Of a DNA stretch of 7,953 nt, positions 1-6,296 are shown piece by piece. Position 1 is the stretch's first letter. Every line of letters begins with the position of its first letter. This stretch comes from Candidatus Sphingobacterium stercoripullorum (lineage in GTDB: Bacteria; Bacteroidota; Bacteroidia; Sphingobacteriales; Sphingobacteriaceae), in the NCBI GenBank assembly GCA_019114715.1, contig DXEZ01000210.1, positions 1 to 7,953 of the forward strand. Direction: 5' to 3'. A program made the translations under genes and the position numbers. The notes under the pieces were generated by a model. That model searched no databases. It had not been told where the DNA came from and saw only the letters and a list, made by a program, of their open reading frames with translations.

Positions 1-13
1 ATATCTTTTTCAT
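1..13 (-). CDS. Possible 5' end of a gene running off the left edge
   Basis: Reading the minus strand, an ATG at 13-11 opens a frame that starts Met-Lys-Lys-Ile and leaves the window after four codons. Met-Lys-Lys is a common start for exported or lipid-anchored proteins in Bacteroidota. The 45 bases before it include TATATTTG (39-32 on the minus strand), which fits the -7 element TAnnTTTG at a sensible distance, but there is no matching TTTG about 19 bases further upstream. Thirteen bases cannot identify a product, and the ATG may be chance. If real, it would lie 45 bases downstream of the barrel-protein gene on the same strand. Confidence 0.25.
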
Positions 14-58
14 TGCGTGTAATTTACCTATCAAATATAATAATATTCCCGGTATGAC

Positions 59-1693
59 TTACATATCGTCGTAAAACCCTCTAAATGTAGAGCGAAGTCC
101 TACTTGAATGACACCTGATTTTTCAGTTGGCGCATTTTCAATTTTCTTAAACCTTTGTGTGTAGCCCACTTCAAACCTCAGGTTGTACTTCGGGTTGAGC
201 ACATAGGCGGCACGCATATGCCCGTAATAAATATCGTTTCTTACTCCTTGTCCTATGGAGTTCCCGTACATATTGTATATCGTTCTATAGGACTGGAATA
301 TATCACCCCCCATATTTTCACCCGTCTCTGGGTCGGTACCTTTCAAAGCATACATTCCCTTAACGGCAAAATCAAAACGGTTCCAGGAGTAGTTGGCCAT
401 ACCGATAAACTCCCTAAAGTTCGCCCCCAATGGGTGCGCTAGTGGTTCCCCGTGATTGGAGTAATTCGATGTGGAGTTAAAGTGCTGGTAAGTATAAGGG
501 CGCACCACGTTAAACTCACCGAGTAGATTCAAGTTTTTCACGCCAAAGCTATCGTAGGCCCTAACACCAAGCTGCGATCCCCATTTATTGTGCGCATATC
601 CGCGACCTGCAAAAAATTCTTTAGCCGTAAACTCTCCGAGTAAAAACTGCCCGTATGCAGAAACGTTTTTCCAAACCTTATACCTGGCGTTAAGCCCTAA
701 GAACATCTTATCGGGCGAGGAGGAGTTGTTGGATTCAACAGGTCTTAGGAATATCCCCGGGTGCATATAGTTAAAGTCTAAGCCTCTATGACCTGCGGCG
801 GTCTTATTGGCCCAAATAATTGACTGAAAGAAGCCCAGCGACAAGCGGTTGGTCACGTTGTAATCCAAATATTGGAATACGCCCCACTTAATACCATCTC
901 CATACCGAACGGCATTATCTAAAGTATCTCTCCTCGGATTTTTTGGGTCCAACATATAAGCCCAAACCGATGCATATTGTACATTACCAATCTTACCGGT
1001 TAACTTCAAATGGGTGTAGTTGGATGCGAAATCCGACAGCAACACAGAGCGGTAACCGTCTCCAATATGGTTTTTATCGTAAGCTAAGGTAGCTTGAAAA
1101 TATTCACTAAAATCGTAGGTCAGTCCCGCTGAAGCATACATCCAATCTTTCTTCCCTCCGGATTGGTGCTTGGTTGACCCCTGGCCGGGAACCACCCTAT
1201 TTTCATCAATGTAATCGATTAAGTAGTCCGGGAACTGCGCCTGGTTTTCAAAGGCGTTGGCGTAAAAGCTGAATTTATCTTTGATAGTCAGGCCCACTTG
1301 AAACCCTCTGGTGTTCAGCCAGGTGGTTTTCTTATCGCCGATCATCTCCCTTCCGATCATAAAATCCGGTAAAACATCCAAATAAAAAGTATGGTCGTCT
1401 TTATTGATCTCCACCAAGTGCTCATTGAATATTTTACGCATCAGCCAATTCTCGCTATCGGTAGAAAACTGCGTGGATAGAGAGTCTTCAATTGCCTTCA
1501 AGCGATCGCTTATAAAGAAAGGTTTAAAAGAAGTATGCTCTCGATTTTCAGGATCGTACAGGTAGGAACTGTATTTTTGATAACGATCGAAAGAATACGG
1601 CCCTTGAACGTGCTGTGATAAAGCGGGTTGAATCCATAAAAACAAATATACTGCTATAACGACTTTAAGCGTAGTAGATAAACCTTTTGGCAT
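59..1693 (-). CDS. Secreted outer-membrane beta-barrel protein, RemB/Wzi-like
   Basis: This encodes a 544-residue protein probably inserted in the outer membrane. The start chosen is the ATG at 1693: it puts a classic signal peptide at the very N-terminus (basic MPKG..K, hydrophobic core VVIAVYLFLW, cleavage likely after ALS at residue 26). An in-frame ATG at 1738 would add 15 residues ahead of the signal. There is no lipobox cysteine. The mature part is rich in aromatic residues with alternating polar/hydrophobic strands, as in beta-barrels, and ends in an aromatic-containing strand (RGFYDDM). Residues 206-226 hold a conserved-looking block (NHIGDGYRSVLLSD) of the kind seen in Wzi-like capsule-assembly barrels and in Bacteroidota proteins annotated as gliding motility protein RemB. 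That assignment is from memory of family flavour; the barrel and the export are much surer than the name. No gliding (gld/spr) or capsule genes are visible nearby. Confidence 0.7.
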   Translation of the reverse strand: MPKGLSTTLKVVIAVYLFLWIQPALSQHVQGPYSFDRYQKYSSYLYDPENREHTSFKPFFISDRLKAIEDSLSTQFSTDSENWLMRKIFNEHLVEINKDDHTFYLDVLPDFMIGREMIGDKKTTWLNTRGFQVGLTIKDKFSFYANAFENQAQFPDYLIDYIDENRVVPGQGSTKHQSGGKKDWMYASAGLTYDFSEYFQATLAYDKNHIGDGYRSVLLSDFASNYTHLKLTGKIGNVQYASVWAYMLDPKNPRRDTLDNAVRYGDGIKWGVFQYLDYNVTNRLSLGFFQSIIWANKTAAGHRGLDFNYMHPGIFLRPVESNNSSSPDKMFLGLNARYKVWKNVSAYGQFLLGEFTAKEFFAGRGYAHNKWGSQLGVRAYDSFGVKNLNLLGEFNVVRPYTYQHFNSTSNYSNHGEPLAHPLGANFREFIGMANYSWNRFDFAVKGMYALKGTDPETGENMGGDIFQSYRTIYNMYGNSIGQGVRNDIYYGHMRAAYVLNPKYNLRFEVGYTQRFKKIENAPTEKSGVIQVGLRSTFRGFYDDM

Positions 1694-1888
1694 AATGCGA
1701 TATTTTATGATATAACTTCTTGATACATCAAATTCCATACCTTATTTTAACACTTTTTGATTAATTGTTTAAAATCACAGCTTTCTCCCTCTTAGTGATA
1801 AATACATCGATTTAGCGCATTCAATTATTGATTTATTTTTTTATCTTGCTAATGCATATAACTATTGATAAATCTATTTAGATGAAAT
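1694..1888. promoter_or_regulatory. Divergent intergenic region between the barrel-protein and GH125 genes
   Basis: This AT-rich gap of 195 bases must hold the start signals of both outward-facing genes. I find no clean TTTG-N19-TAnnTTTG match on either strand. The nearest plus-strand candidate is TATCTTGC at 1842-1849, which misses two consensus positions. Just before the GH125 start there is a small dyad, ATCTA-TT-TAGAT (1872-1883), too short to interpret. Neither start has a convincing Shine-Dalgarno site, which is usual in this phylum. Confidence 0.4.
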
Positions 1889-3310
1889 ATGGACCGAAGA
1901 AAATTTATCCAAAACTCAGTATTACTCACTGCAGCAGTAGCGGGGAGTAAAAATGCTTTTTCCTTTATTAACGAGTCATTTCCGACCGTTAGGACTCCAG
2001 CTAGCGAGAGAAACTTTCATAGCCCAGTTATCGAGGAGGTCATCAAAAAATTCAGCTCCTCGGTAACCAACAAGGAGATGGCTTGGATGTTCAACAATTG
2101 TTTTCCGAATACCCTAGACACTACCGTGTTTCCAGAGGAAGTCGGTGGCAAGCCCTACACCTACGTTATCACGGGAGACATCGATGCGATGTGGCTACGT
2201 GATAGCTGCGCACAGGTGTGGCCCTACCTGCCCTTTATGAGCGAAGACAAAAAACTCCAAAGGCTCATTCTAGGCCTCATCAACAAGCAAACGCAGTGCG
2301 TCAACAAAGACCCTTATGCCAATGCTTTTTACAACGACCCGCAAAGAACGGGCGATTGGGCGGAAGATAAAACAAACATGCAGCCGGGTATCCACGAAAG
2401 AAAGTGGGAGATCGACTCTTTGTGTTACACCATACGCCTAGCTTACCACTACTGGAAAACCTCGGGCGACACTTCCGCATTTGATAACGAGTGGGTGGAT
2501 GCGCAAAAAGCCATTTACAAAACTTTTGTAGAGCAGCAGAGAAAAGACGGTCTCGGGCCTTACCGCTTTGAGAGAGAAACCACCAGAGGGTCAGACACGC
2601 TACAGGTAGATGGTTACGGCTACCCGGTTAATCCCGTTGGTTTAATCTGCTCGTCCTTTAGGCCATCGGACGACTCTACCGTATTTTCATTCTTAATTCC
2701 ATCGAACCTTTTTGCTGTGGTGAGCTTACGCCAATCGGCAGAAATATTAAGGAAGGTGAAAAATGAAAACTCCCTAGCTGATCAAATGGAAGCTTTGGCT
2801 AGTGAGGTGGAGCAGGCCGTCAACACCCACGGAATAATAGACCACCCGAAGTTCGGCAGAGTATACGCTTTTGAGGTGGACGGTTTTGGCAGCTTCTTAA
2901 TGATGGACGATGCCAATATCCCTTCTCTTTTATCACTCCCATACCTTGGTGCCGTAGCGGTCGATGATGAGGTGTATCAACGTACCCGTAAATACATACT
3001 TTCTACCGACAACCCGTTTTTCTTTAAAGGCAGCGCAGGGGAAGGCATCGGTGGCCCTCATATCGGTAGAGATATGATATGGCCCATGGCTATCATTATG
3101 CGTGCAAAGACCTCGCAAAGTGATGCTGAAATCAAGGAGTGCTTACGCATGCTTTTAAATACGCACGGAGGCACGGGCTTTATGCACGAATCCTTCCATA
3201 AAGATAACCCCAAGCACTTCACCAGGCATTGGTTTGCATGGGTAAACACTTTATTTGGTGAATTGTTATGGGATTTATACAAAGAAAAACCATCTTTGTT
3301 AAATGTGTAA
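1889..3310 (+). CDS. Glycoside hydrolase family 125 exo-alpha-1,6-mannosidase, exported
   Basis: GH125 enzymes (old name DUF1237) are metal-independent, inverting exo-alpha-1,6-mannosidases that trim mannose from alpha-mannans and N-glycan cores. The 473-residue protein has the family landmarks in order: GDIDAMWLRDS (96-106), an FRPSDD block (257-262), MMDDANIPSLLSLPY (338-352) and HESFHKDN (433-440). D261 and E434 sit 173 residues apart, the same spacing as the general acid D220 and general base E393 reported for the Clostridium perfringens enzyme, so the active site looks intact. The N-terminus (MDRRKFIQNS, then a hydrophobic stretch rich in Ala, Val and Leu to about residue 19) resembles a Tat signal with twin arginines at 3-4, so it is probably periplasmic or surface-exposed. 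ATG 1889 is chosen because it begins this signal. No SusC/SusD pair or other mannan-degradation gene lies beside it, so it does not sit in a visible polysaccharide utilisation locus. Confidence 0.93.
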   Translation: MDRRKFIQNSVLLTAAVAGSKNAFSFINESFPTVRTPASERNFHSPVIEEVIKKFSSSVTNKEMAWMFNNCFPNTLDTTVFPEEVGGKPYTYVITGDIDAMWLRDSCAQVWPYLPFMSEDKKLQRLILGLINKQTQCVNKDPYANAFYNDPQRTGDWAEDKTNMQPGIHERKWEIDSLCYTIRLAYHYWKTSGDTSAFDNEWVDAQKAIYKTFVEQQRKDGLGPYRFERETTRGSDTLQVDGYGYPVNPVGLICSSFRPSDDSTVFSFLIPSNLFAVVSLRQSAEILRKVKNENSLADQMEALASEVEQAVNTHGIIDHPKFGRVYAFEVDGFGSFLMMDDANIPSLLSLPYLGAVAVDDEVYQRTRKYILSTDNPFFFKGSAGEGIGGPHIGRDMIWPMAIIMRAKTSQSDAEIKECLRMLLNTHGGTGFMHESFHKDNPKHFTRHWFAWVNTLFGELLWDLYKEKPSLLNV

Positions 3311-3311
3311 C

Positions 3312-3341
3312 GGTACACTAACCACTAGCGGTTGGAGTACC
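3312..3341 (+). promoter_or_regulatory. Upstream hairpin of a competing pair before murI
   Basis: Bases 3312-3323 can pair with 3330-3341: five pairs (GGTAC/GTACC), one A-A mismatch, then CTAACC/GGTTGG with one G-T wobble, closing a six-base loop ACTAGC. It starts two bases after the GH125 stop codon. There is no T-run after it, so it is not a standard intrinsic terminator. It shares bases with the next hairpin (3324-3353), so the two cannot form together. The pairing is read directly; any regulatory role is inferred. Confidence 0.5.
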
Positions 3342-3353
3342 CTAACCGCTAGT
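3324..3353 (+). promoter_or_regulatory. Perfect 10-bp inverted repeat abutting the murI start codon
   Basis: ACTAGCGGTT (3324-3333) and AACCGCTAGT (3344-3353) are perfect reverse complements around a 10-base spacer. The right arm ends two bases before the murI ATG, so the RNA hairpin would sit in the ribosome-binding footprint. It could equally be a DNA operator. A terminator is less likely because only TTT follows before the ATG. Confidence 0.55.
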
Positions 3354-3355
3354 TT

Positions 3356-4174
3356 ATGCTAAAAAAAGGTGCTATAGGTGTTTTTGATTCCGGCTATGGA
3401 GGGCTTACCATCCTTCAGGCGATACAGGAAAAACTTCCAGATTACGACTATATTTATTTAGGCGACAACGCGCGCGTACCCTATGGCCCGCGGTCATTCA
3501 ATACAGTGTACGAATACACCAAGCAATGTGCTTATAAGCTCTGGGAGATGGACTGCCCGCTAGTCATCCTAGCCTGCAATACGGCATCGGCAAAAGCGCT
3601 ACGCAACATTCAGCATAAAGACCTCCCAGTAGGCAGAAAGATCCTAGGGGTCATACGCCCGACAACCGAGAAAATTGGCCACTACAGCCTGACTGGGCAC
3701 ATCGGTATACTCGCAACCGAAGGGACGGTAAAGTCCTTATCGTATCAAATTGAAATCGAGCGTTTTTTTCCGGGTGTAAGCGTCTTCCAGCAGGCTTGCC
3801 CCTTTTGGGTACCTCTAGTTGAAAACAACGAGATTGAAAGTCCCGGGGCTCATTATTTCATTGAGCGGGAGATCAAAGCGCTACTTGCGCAATCGCCAAA
3901 GATCGATACGATTGTTTTAGCCTGCACCCACTACCCTTTATTACTTCCTATTATAAGGCAGTATACACCCAAAGGGGTCACCCTTATTTCTCAAGGTGAG
4001 CTGGTTGCTAATAGCCTAGAGGACTATCTGCAACGCCATTCCAATATAGAGGAGCGCTGCACCAAAAATCAGCTGACCCGGTTTTTCACCACCGAGCAGC
4101 CGCAGGAGTTCACTCAAAAAGCCAGCCTTTTTACCAACCAGGAAATAAAGGCCGAATATTGCAAGGTAGACTAA
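3356..4174 (+). CDS. murI: Glutamate racemase
   Basis: MurI interconverts L- and D-glutamate without a cofactor, supplying D-Glu for peptidoglycan precursors in the cytoplasm. The 272-residue protein is of normal family length. It has the N-terminal IGVFDSGYGGLT block with D11 and S12, VPYG at 41-44, the first catalytic cysteine C74 in ACNTASA, PLVENNE (153-159), and the second catalytic cysteine C190 with H192 in ACTHYP. Both acid/base cysteines are therefore present. The start at 3356 leaves only ten residues before the DSG motif, which is usual. There is no signal peptide. It lies 45 bases downstream of the GH125 gene on the same strand with no recognisable promoter of its own, so read-through transcription is possible; two alternative hairpins fill that gap. 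Its stop is one base from the stop of the convergent sufE. Confidence 0.97.
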   Translation: MLKKGAIGVFDSGYGGLTILQAIQEKLPDYDYIYLGDNARVPYGPRSFNTVYEYTKQCAYKLWEMDCPLVILACNTASAKALRNIQHKDLPVGRKILGVIRPTTEKIGHYSLTGHIGILATEGTVKSLSYQIEIERFFPGVSVFQQACPFWVPLVENNEIESPGAHYFIEREIKALLAQSPKIDTIVLACTHYPLLLPIIRQYTPKGVTLISQGELVANSLEDYLQRHSNIEERCTKNQLTRFFTTEQPQEFTQKASLFTNQEIKAEYCKVD

Positions 4175-4175
4175 G

Positions 4176-4607
4176 TTACTCTGCCGCTTTGTTTTGAGCA
4201 CTCAAGGCTATAGCGTAAAGCTTCATTTGTTTAACCATGGATAATAGGCCATTGGCTCTAGTTGGCGAAAGGTGATCTTTCAGCCCTATTTTATCGATAA
4301 AATACAGGTCTGCTTTGGCAATATCTTCTGCACTGTGTCCAGATAGAACCTTAATCATCAAACTCACCAGCCCTTTAGTAATCAGTGCATCGCTATCTGC
4401 CTTAAAGTAGACTATCCCGTCCTTTTGTTCGGGCTTAAGCCACACCTGGCTCTGACATCCTTTAATTTTATACTCATCAACCTTGTACTGGTCATCAATG
4501 ATGGGCAATTCTTTAGCAAACTGAATGATGAAGTCGTACTTCTGCATCCAGTCCTCAAAAAATGAAAAATCTTCTATTAGTTCGTCTTGTAATTGATTGA
4601 TATTCAT
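4176..4607 (-). CDS. sufE: SufE family sulfur acceptor for Fe-S cluster assembly
   Basis: SufE accepts persulfide sulfur from the cysteine desulfurase SufS, stimulates its activity and passes sulfur to the SufBCD scaffold in the cytoplasm. The 143-residue product has the family's usual length. It carries the sulfur-accepting cysteine at C51 in KGCQSQVWL (the same number as in E. coli SufE), a DSDALITKGL segment (71-80) and the C-terminal HLSPTRANGL block (112-121). It begins 14 bases after the stop of sufS on the same strand, so the two are almost certainly co-transcribed and act as partners. Translation starts at the ATG at 4607, the only one giving the full N-terminal helix. Its end faces murI with one base between the stop codons. 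Confidence 0.95.
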   Translation of the reverse strand: MNINQLQDELIEDFSFFEDWMQKYDFIIQFAKELPIIDDQYKVDEYKIKGCQSQVWLKPEQKDGIVYFKADSDALITKGLVSLMIKVLSGHSAEDIAKADLYFIDKIGLKDHLSPTRANGLLSMVKQMKLYAIALSAQNKAAE

Positions 4608-4621
4608 AAATTATTCAAGTT

Positions 4622-5845
4622 CTATCTTAACATTCCTAATGCTCTATCCAAACCTGCAATCAGCTTATCCAAATCTTCTTTATTATTATAAAGAGCTAGA
4701 CTAGCTCGGACGGTCCCAGGGATTTCAAACTGATTCATAATCGGCTCAGCGCAGTGGTGGCCAGTACGTACGGCTATACCCATGCGGTCCAGTAGGACGC
4801 CAATATCGTAAGGATGCACCCCATCTACAATAAACGACAGTACCGAGGATTTCTCAGGTGCCGTTCCTATTATCTTAAGCCCATTGACAGCACTTAAAAG
4901 CCCCGTCCCGTAGTCCAGCAGGTCGTCCTCGTATTTTTTGATGTTATCCAGCCCTATTTCTGTCAGGTAATCAATCGCTGCTTTCAATACGATTATACCT
5001 TCAATGTGCGGTGTACCGGCTTCGAACTTAAAAGGAAGATCGTTGTAGGTCGTCTTTTCAAAGGTTACCTCCTTGATCATCTCTCCGCCGCCTTGGTAGG
5101 GAGGCATTTCATTGAGCAGGCTTTCCTTGCCGTATAATATCCCAATGCCAGTAGGCCCGTACATTTTATGTCCAGAAAACACCAGGAAGTCTACATTGAG
5201 TGCCTGTACATCCACGCTAATATGCTGAATTGCTTGAGCGGCATCGAGTAACACCGGAACATCCAGCTGATGGGCCGCAGCGATAATTTCTTCTACTGGG
5301 TTGATGGTCCCTAGCGCATTGGATACGTAGGTAATCGCTACAATCTTTGTCTTCTCATTGAGCATGTTTTTGTACGCATCCATATCCAGCACACCCCGCT
5401 CATCCATAGGGATTACGCGTAGCTTCGCACCAACTTGTTCACAATGCATCTGCCAAGGGACAATATTGGAGTGGTGCTCCATGGCCGAAATGATCACCTC
5501 ATCGTCCTTTTTTATTTTAAGCTTACCAAAACACTGGGCCACCAGGTTAATCCCCTCGGTAGTTCCTTTCACAAAAATCACCTCATGCACGTGCTTAGCA
5601 TTGATAAATTGCCGAACCGATTCCCTGGCTGCTTCCATGGCATCGGTAGAAACTTGGCTCAAATGGTGTACCCCACGGTGCACATTGGAGTTTATTTCCG
5701 AGTAATAATGAATAATGGCATCGATTACGCTTTGCGGTTTTTGTGTAGTTGCACCGTTGTCTAAGTAAACAAGAGGGTTTCCATAAACTTCCCTAGCTAA
5801 TATGGGGAAATCATTTCTCACCCTATTTATATCAAATGAATTCAT
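4622..5845 (-). CDS. sufS: SufS-type cysteine desulfurase
   Basis: This PLP-dependent enzyme removes sulfur from L-cysteine, giving alanine and an enzyme persulfide handed to SufE for Fe-S cluster assembly. The 407-residue protein matches group II (SufS/CsdA) length. Visible residues are YLDNGATTQKP (27-37), the PLP-stacking H124 in AMEHHSN, D201 and Q204 in DAAQA, the Schiff-base lysine K227 in SGHKMYGPTG, and the catalytic cysteine C365 in RTGHHCAEP, followed by R380. Each is one residue beyond its E. coli SufS equivalent, so the active site is complete. The RTGHHC motif with a short loop separates it from the IscS/NifS group. It is first in a two-gene unit with sufE, reading from a Bacteroidota-type promoter at 5894-5865. 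No sufB, sufC or sufD lies within the window. Confidence 0.97.
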   Translation of the reverse strand: MNSFDINRVRNDFPILAREVYGNPLVYLDNGATTQKPQSVIDAIIHYYSEINSNVHRGVHHLSQVSTDAMEAARESVRQFINAKHVHEVIFVKGTTEGINLVAQCFGKLKIKKDDEVIISAMEHHSNIVPWQMHCEQVGAKLRVIPMDERGVLDMDAYKNMLNEKTKIVAITYVSNALGTINPVEEIIAAAHQLDVPVLLDAAQAIQHISVDVQALNVDFLVFSGHKMYGPTGIGILYGKESLLNEMPPYQGGGEMIKEVTFEKTTYNDLPFKFEAGTPHIEGIIVLKAAIDYLTEIGLDNIKKYEDDLLDYGTGLLSAVNGLKIIGTAPEKSSVLSFIVDGVHPYDIGVLLDRMGIAVRTGHHCAEPIMNQFEIPGTVRASLALYNNKEDLDKLIAGLDRALGMLR

Positions 5846-5864
5846 AGTATTCGTGTTTAAAGTA

Positions 5865-5894
5865 CAAATTTAGAATATATCTAAACAAATCAAA
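5865..5894 (-). promoter_or_regulatory. Promoter of sufS-sufE (Bacteroidota type)
   Basis: On the minus strand, TTTG (5894-5891) is followed after 18 bases by TAAATTTG (5872-5865), matching the Bacteroidota -33/-7 consensus TTTG-N19-TAnnTTTG apart from one base of spacing. Transcription would begin near 5861, leaving a leader of about 16 bases before the sufS ATG at 5845. A second TTTG at 5889-5886 is too close (13 bases) to serve. Confidence 0.65.
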
Positions 5895-6200
5895 TCATAT
5901 CTATGTATTAAATTCCTACTAAGTTTGTAGTGATTAAATTAAAACTTGTATAAAAGCCACCATTTTCATCTAAGGAAACAACCTAAAACAGCTGGAATTA
6001 TCTTAAAAAAGATCTTTTTTATCCGTTGTAATTGAGTCTTGAAAGTAGGGAAACGGAGCAATCTAAAGTAGTAAAAATGAATATCTAACAGGTCAGATCA
6101 AAAAATGACATTCCTATGTTACATAAAAACGGCTTAACCTGCTTTATAACTGCAGGTTGATGAGTAATTGTCTGATATTAAATTAATATGCACTGATTTT
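5895..6200. other. AT-rich non-coding stretch between the sufS and atpD promoters
   Basis: No reading frame longer than about ten codons that begins with ATG is apparent on either strand, and nothing folds as a tRNA. It holds several short dyads: a perfect 16-base palindrome AAAAAAGATCTTTTTT (6005-6020), TCCGTT/AACGGA (6022-6027 with 6052-6057), an odd palindrome TATGTTACATA (6115-6125), and AACCTGC/GCAGGTT (6136-6142 with 6152-6158). A lone plus-strand TAAGTTTG (5920-5927) fits the -7 element but has no partner TTTG at the right distance. The stretch is long for a simple divergent promoter region, so a small RNA or regulator sites are possible but not shown. Confidence 0.45.
6136..6158. repeat. 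7-bp perfect inverted repeat in the sufS-atpD gap
   Basis: AACCTGC (6136-6142) and GCAGGTT (6152-6158) are exact reverse complements around a nine-base spacer. One wobble and one more pair (6134-6135 with 6159-6160) could extend the stem to nine. Read on the minus strand, the stem is followed eight bases later by five T residues, which is too distant for a confident intrinsic terminator. It could be a hairpin of an unannotated RNA or an operator. Confidence 0.35.
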
Positions 6201-6231
6201 TTTGGTTTTCAATAGATATAGCTTATTTTTG
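6201..6231 (+). promoter_or_regulatory. Promoter of atpD-atpC (Bacteroidota type)
   Basis: TTTG (6201-6204) is followed after exactly 19 bases by TATTTTTG (6224-6231), a full match to TTTG-N19-TAnnTTTG. Transcription would start near 6235, giving a leader of about 60 bases. This supports atpD-atpC being its own transcription unit rather than the tail of a longer ATP synthase operon. Confidence 0.75.
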
Positions 6232-6245
6232 CAGACCGAAAATAT

Positions 6246-6265
6246 GGTCTTGCTGTAAAGCAGAC
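6246..6265 (+). promoter_or_regulatory. Leader hairpin upstream of atpD
   Basis: In the predicted leader, GTC (6247-6249) and TGCT (6251-6254) pair with AGCA (6259-6262) and GAC (6263-6265), with one bulged T at 6250 and a GTAA loop of the GNRA class. It is seven pairs long and lies about 30 bases before the start codon, followed by an A/T-only stretch typical of efficient translation starts in this phylum. It may act as a stabilising element at the 5' end of the mRNA; that is inferred. Confidence 0.35.
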
Positions 6266-6296
6266 TTTTATATAAATTAATATTTTATTAAAAAAT

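Noticed and set aside
155..770. Plus-strand open frames within 155-770
   Set aside because: They lie opposite the barrel-protein gene, have no family features, and their composition follows the coding strand beneath; they are shadows.
1694..1738. In-frame upstream ATG at 1738 as the start of the barrel-protein gene
   Set aside because: It would place 15 mostly charged or polar residues ahead of an otherwise textbook signal peptide that starts at the ATG at 1693.
4192..4203. TTGAG-CA-CTCAA inside the 3' end of sufE as a shared terminator
   Set aside because: The five-pair stem has a two-base loop, which is sterically poor, and lies within sufE codons without a proper T-run.
5358..5764. Two overlapping plus-strand frames opposite sufS (5358-5705 and 5435-5764)
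   Set aside because: They are antisense to a conserved enzyme gene, overlap each other in different frames, and show no start signals or domains.
6115..6125. TATGTTACATA as a CRP/FNR-type operator
   Set aside because: The 11-base odd palindrome is too short and lacks the usual half-site spacing of those regulators; in AT-rich DNA it is expected by chance.
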